A stretch of DNA of 6,811 nt from the NCBI GenBank assembly GCA_031279875.1, contig JAITHS010000302.1, positions 1 through 6,811 of the forward strand, written 5' to 3'. Below are positions 5,750-6,811 of this stretch, in pieces. The position numbers were made by a program, and so were the translations under genes. Positions within the stretch are counted from its first letter, which is position 1. Each line of letters starts with the position of its first letter. The notes below the pieces were generated by a model that had not been told where the DNA came from, made no database searches, and saw only the letters and a list, made by a program, of their open reading frames with translations. The DNA is from Tannerella sp. Lineage in GTDB: Bacteria > Bacteroidota > Bacteroidia > Bacteroidales > Tannerellaceae.

Positions 5750-6782
5750 CGTGTTCCGCCTGTGCTAATCCGATAAAGACTGCCGAAAGCATAGTAAATA
5801 CATAAGCCTGTATGTATGCTACAAGTATCTCCATACAGCTCATAAAAACAGACAGTAGGACCGAAAAAACCGTCATACTTACGTTGATAGCCGTTCCCAT
5901 CTTGACGGTTACGAATATCATGCAGGTCAGCGCCAAAATAATGGCATGTCCGGCGGTAATGTTGGCAAAAAGCCTGACGGTCAGCGCAAAAGGCTTTGAT
6001 ATTACTCCAAAAAATTCTATCAGAGGCATTACCGGTATCGGTACTTTGAGCCACATCGGAACATCCGGCCAGAGGATTTCTTTCCAATATTCGCGCGTGC
6101 CGAAAATGTTGACTGCCAGCATTGTACATACCGCCAGAACGAGCGTTACGGCGATATTTCCCGTTACGTTGGCGCCGCCGGGGAAAAACGGCACAAGTCC
6201 GATGATGTTGTTGATGAAGATGAAGAAAAACGCCGTCAGCAGATATGGTGAGAATCGGGCGTAATGTTTGCCGACACATTTGCGGATAATGTCATCCTCA
6301 ACGCTCATCACAAACATCTCAATCATCCCTGCAAAGCCTCCCGGAGCAGCATGTCGCTGGCGGCGACGATAACTGCGGGCTACGGTCAAAAATATTATCA
6401 TCATCACTAACGAATTGATTATCAGCGCCAATGCTGTTTTCGTCAGCGACAGGTCAAGCGGTCGGATTTCTTCACCCGAAGCGGTAACCGACACTATTTT
6501 GCTTTGATTTTTTCCTGTTGTCGATATTTTGAAGCCGTTGTATTCAGCCTCGTGTTCAAGACGGCTTGACGAAAAGATATTCAGCCCTTTATCTTTCGAC
6601 CATACGATAACTGGCAGATAAACAGACAGATGATGTTCGTTTACGGTTGTTATGTGCCACCAGTAAGCGTCTTTGATGTGTTCGAATATGATGTCTTTGG
6701 TAGATTTTTCTGCGCTTGGGGCAGTATTGTCGGAGGCGTTGACGTTGACAGGCAACATTAACAAAACAAGAAACCACATCAT
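5721..6782 (-). CDS. atpB: ATP synthase Fo subunit a (5' end may lie beyond the window)
   Basis: Subunit a, the static half of the proton channel, at least 353 residues. The hydrophobic stretch WFLVLLMLPVNVNA (3-16) looks like a signal peptide. A polar region of about 95 residues follows, a Bacteroidota-type extension facing the periplasm. The membrane domain starts near 113. VRLFANITAGH (269-279) holds the essential R270 (E. coli R210) and N274 (N214). MEILVAYIQAYVF (317-329) holds E318 and Q325 (E. coli H245 and Q252). H279 and E318 are the swapped pair seen in mitochondrial subunit a, versus E219/H245 in E. coli. The reading frame stays open upstream of the ATG at 6782 to the window edge, including codons for LRKA. 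A basic n-region would suit a signal peptide, so the true start may be off the window. The last eight residues (HKTLNIKH) are encoded by the heptamer array. Confidence 0.94.
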   Translation of the reverse strand: MMWFLVLLMLPVNVNASDNTAPSAEKSTKDIIFEHIKDAYWWHITTVNEHHLSVYLPVIVWSKDKGLNIFSSSRLEHEAEYNGFKISTTGKNQSKIVSVTASGEEIRPLDLSLTKTALALIINSLVMMIIFLTVARSYRRRQRHAAPGGFAGMIEMFVMSVEDDIIRKCVGKHYARFSPYLLTAFFFIFINNIIGLVPFFPGGANVTGNIAVTLVLAVCTMLAVNIFGTREYWKEILWPDVPMWLKVPIPVMPLIEFFGVISKPFALTVRLFANITAGHAIILALTCMIFVTVKMGTAINVSMTVFSVLLSVFMSCMEILVAYIQAYVFTMLSAVFIGLAQAEHEHKTLNIKH

Positions 6783-6811
6783 TGCTTTGCGGAGTCCTCC
6801 GCATAATGACG

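Noticed and set aside
5812..6264. 150-codon plus-strand frame opposite atpB
   Set aside because: Antisense of membrane-helix codons, with no start signal or domain.
5743..6279. 178-codon minus-strand frame inside atpB
   Set aside because: Shadow frame of a conserved subunit a gene. Its composition (many H, R, C and Q) is typical of an out-of-frame translation.
6789..6802. GCGGAG-TC-CTCCGC inverted repeat near the right edge
   Set aside because: It lies in the probable 5' coding part of atpB (codons for C-G-G-L-R). The two-base spacer is too short for an RNA loop without opening pairs, so chance is sufficient.

Overview
The window looks like a piece of a Bacteroidota (Bacteroidales-type) chromosome. 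The signs are a -7 box of the TAnnTTTG form (TATCTTTG) 25 bases before a secreted-protein gene, AT-rich leaders mostly without Shine-Dalgarno sequences, and a long periplasmic N-terminal extension on ATP synthase subunit a. The species cannot be named from this sequence.

Layout, left to right. Positions 1-291 hold no convincing gene. They are a mosaic of short repeats: an 11-bp tandem repeat, small dyads, a roughly 70-base imperfect palindrome containing two similar 18-mers, and an 8-bp polypyrimidine tandem repeat. A promoter-like box follows at 260-267. A plus-strand gene (292-1926) encodes an exported right-handed beta-helix (pectate-lyase-3-like) protein. Everything from 1835 to the right edge is one tightly packed minus-strand series, in transcription order: atpB (subunit a), atpE (c), atpF (b), glpT (glycerol-3-phosphate:phosphate antiporter, OPA family), a 36-residue membrane protein of the 'symporter small accessory protein' type, and a sodium:solute symporter. 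The gaps are 19, 3, 4, 2 and 3 bases, so co-transcription is likely, from a promoter outside the window.

Functionally, the minus strand encodes the membrane (Fo) sector of a proton-type F-ATPase, followed by two secondary carriers: a phosphate-coupled organophosphate antiporter and a cation-coupled, probably carboxylate-type, symporter with its small partner. The usual continuation of a Bacteroidota atp operon (atpH-atpA-atpG) is missing after atpF.

I see no mobile element, CRISPR array, RNA gene or defence system, and nothing that I would call a new biological system. The points most worth checking are the atpF/glpT junction, a heptanucleotide array that sets the atpB stop codon, the 92-base tail-to-tail overlap of the beta-helix and symporter genes, and the palindromic upstream region.
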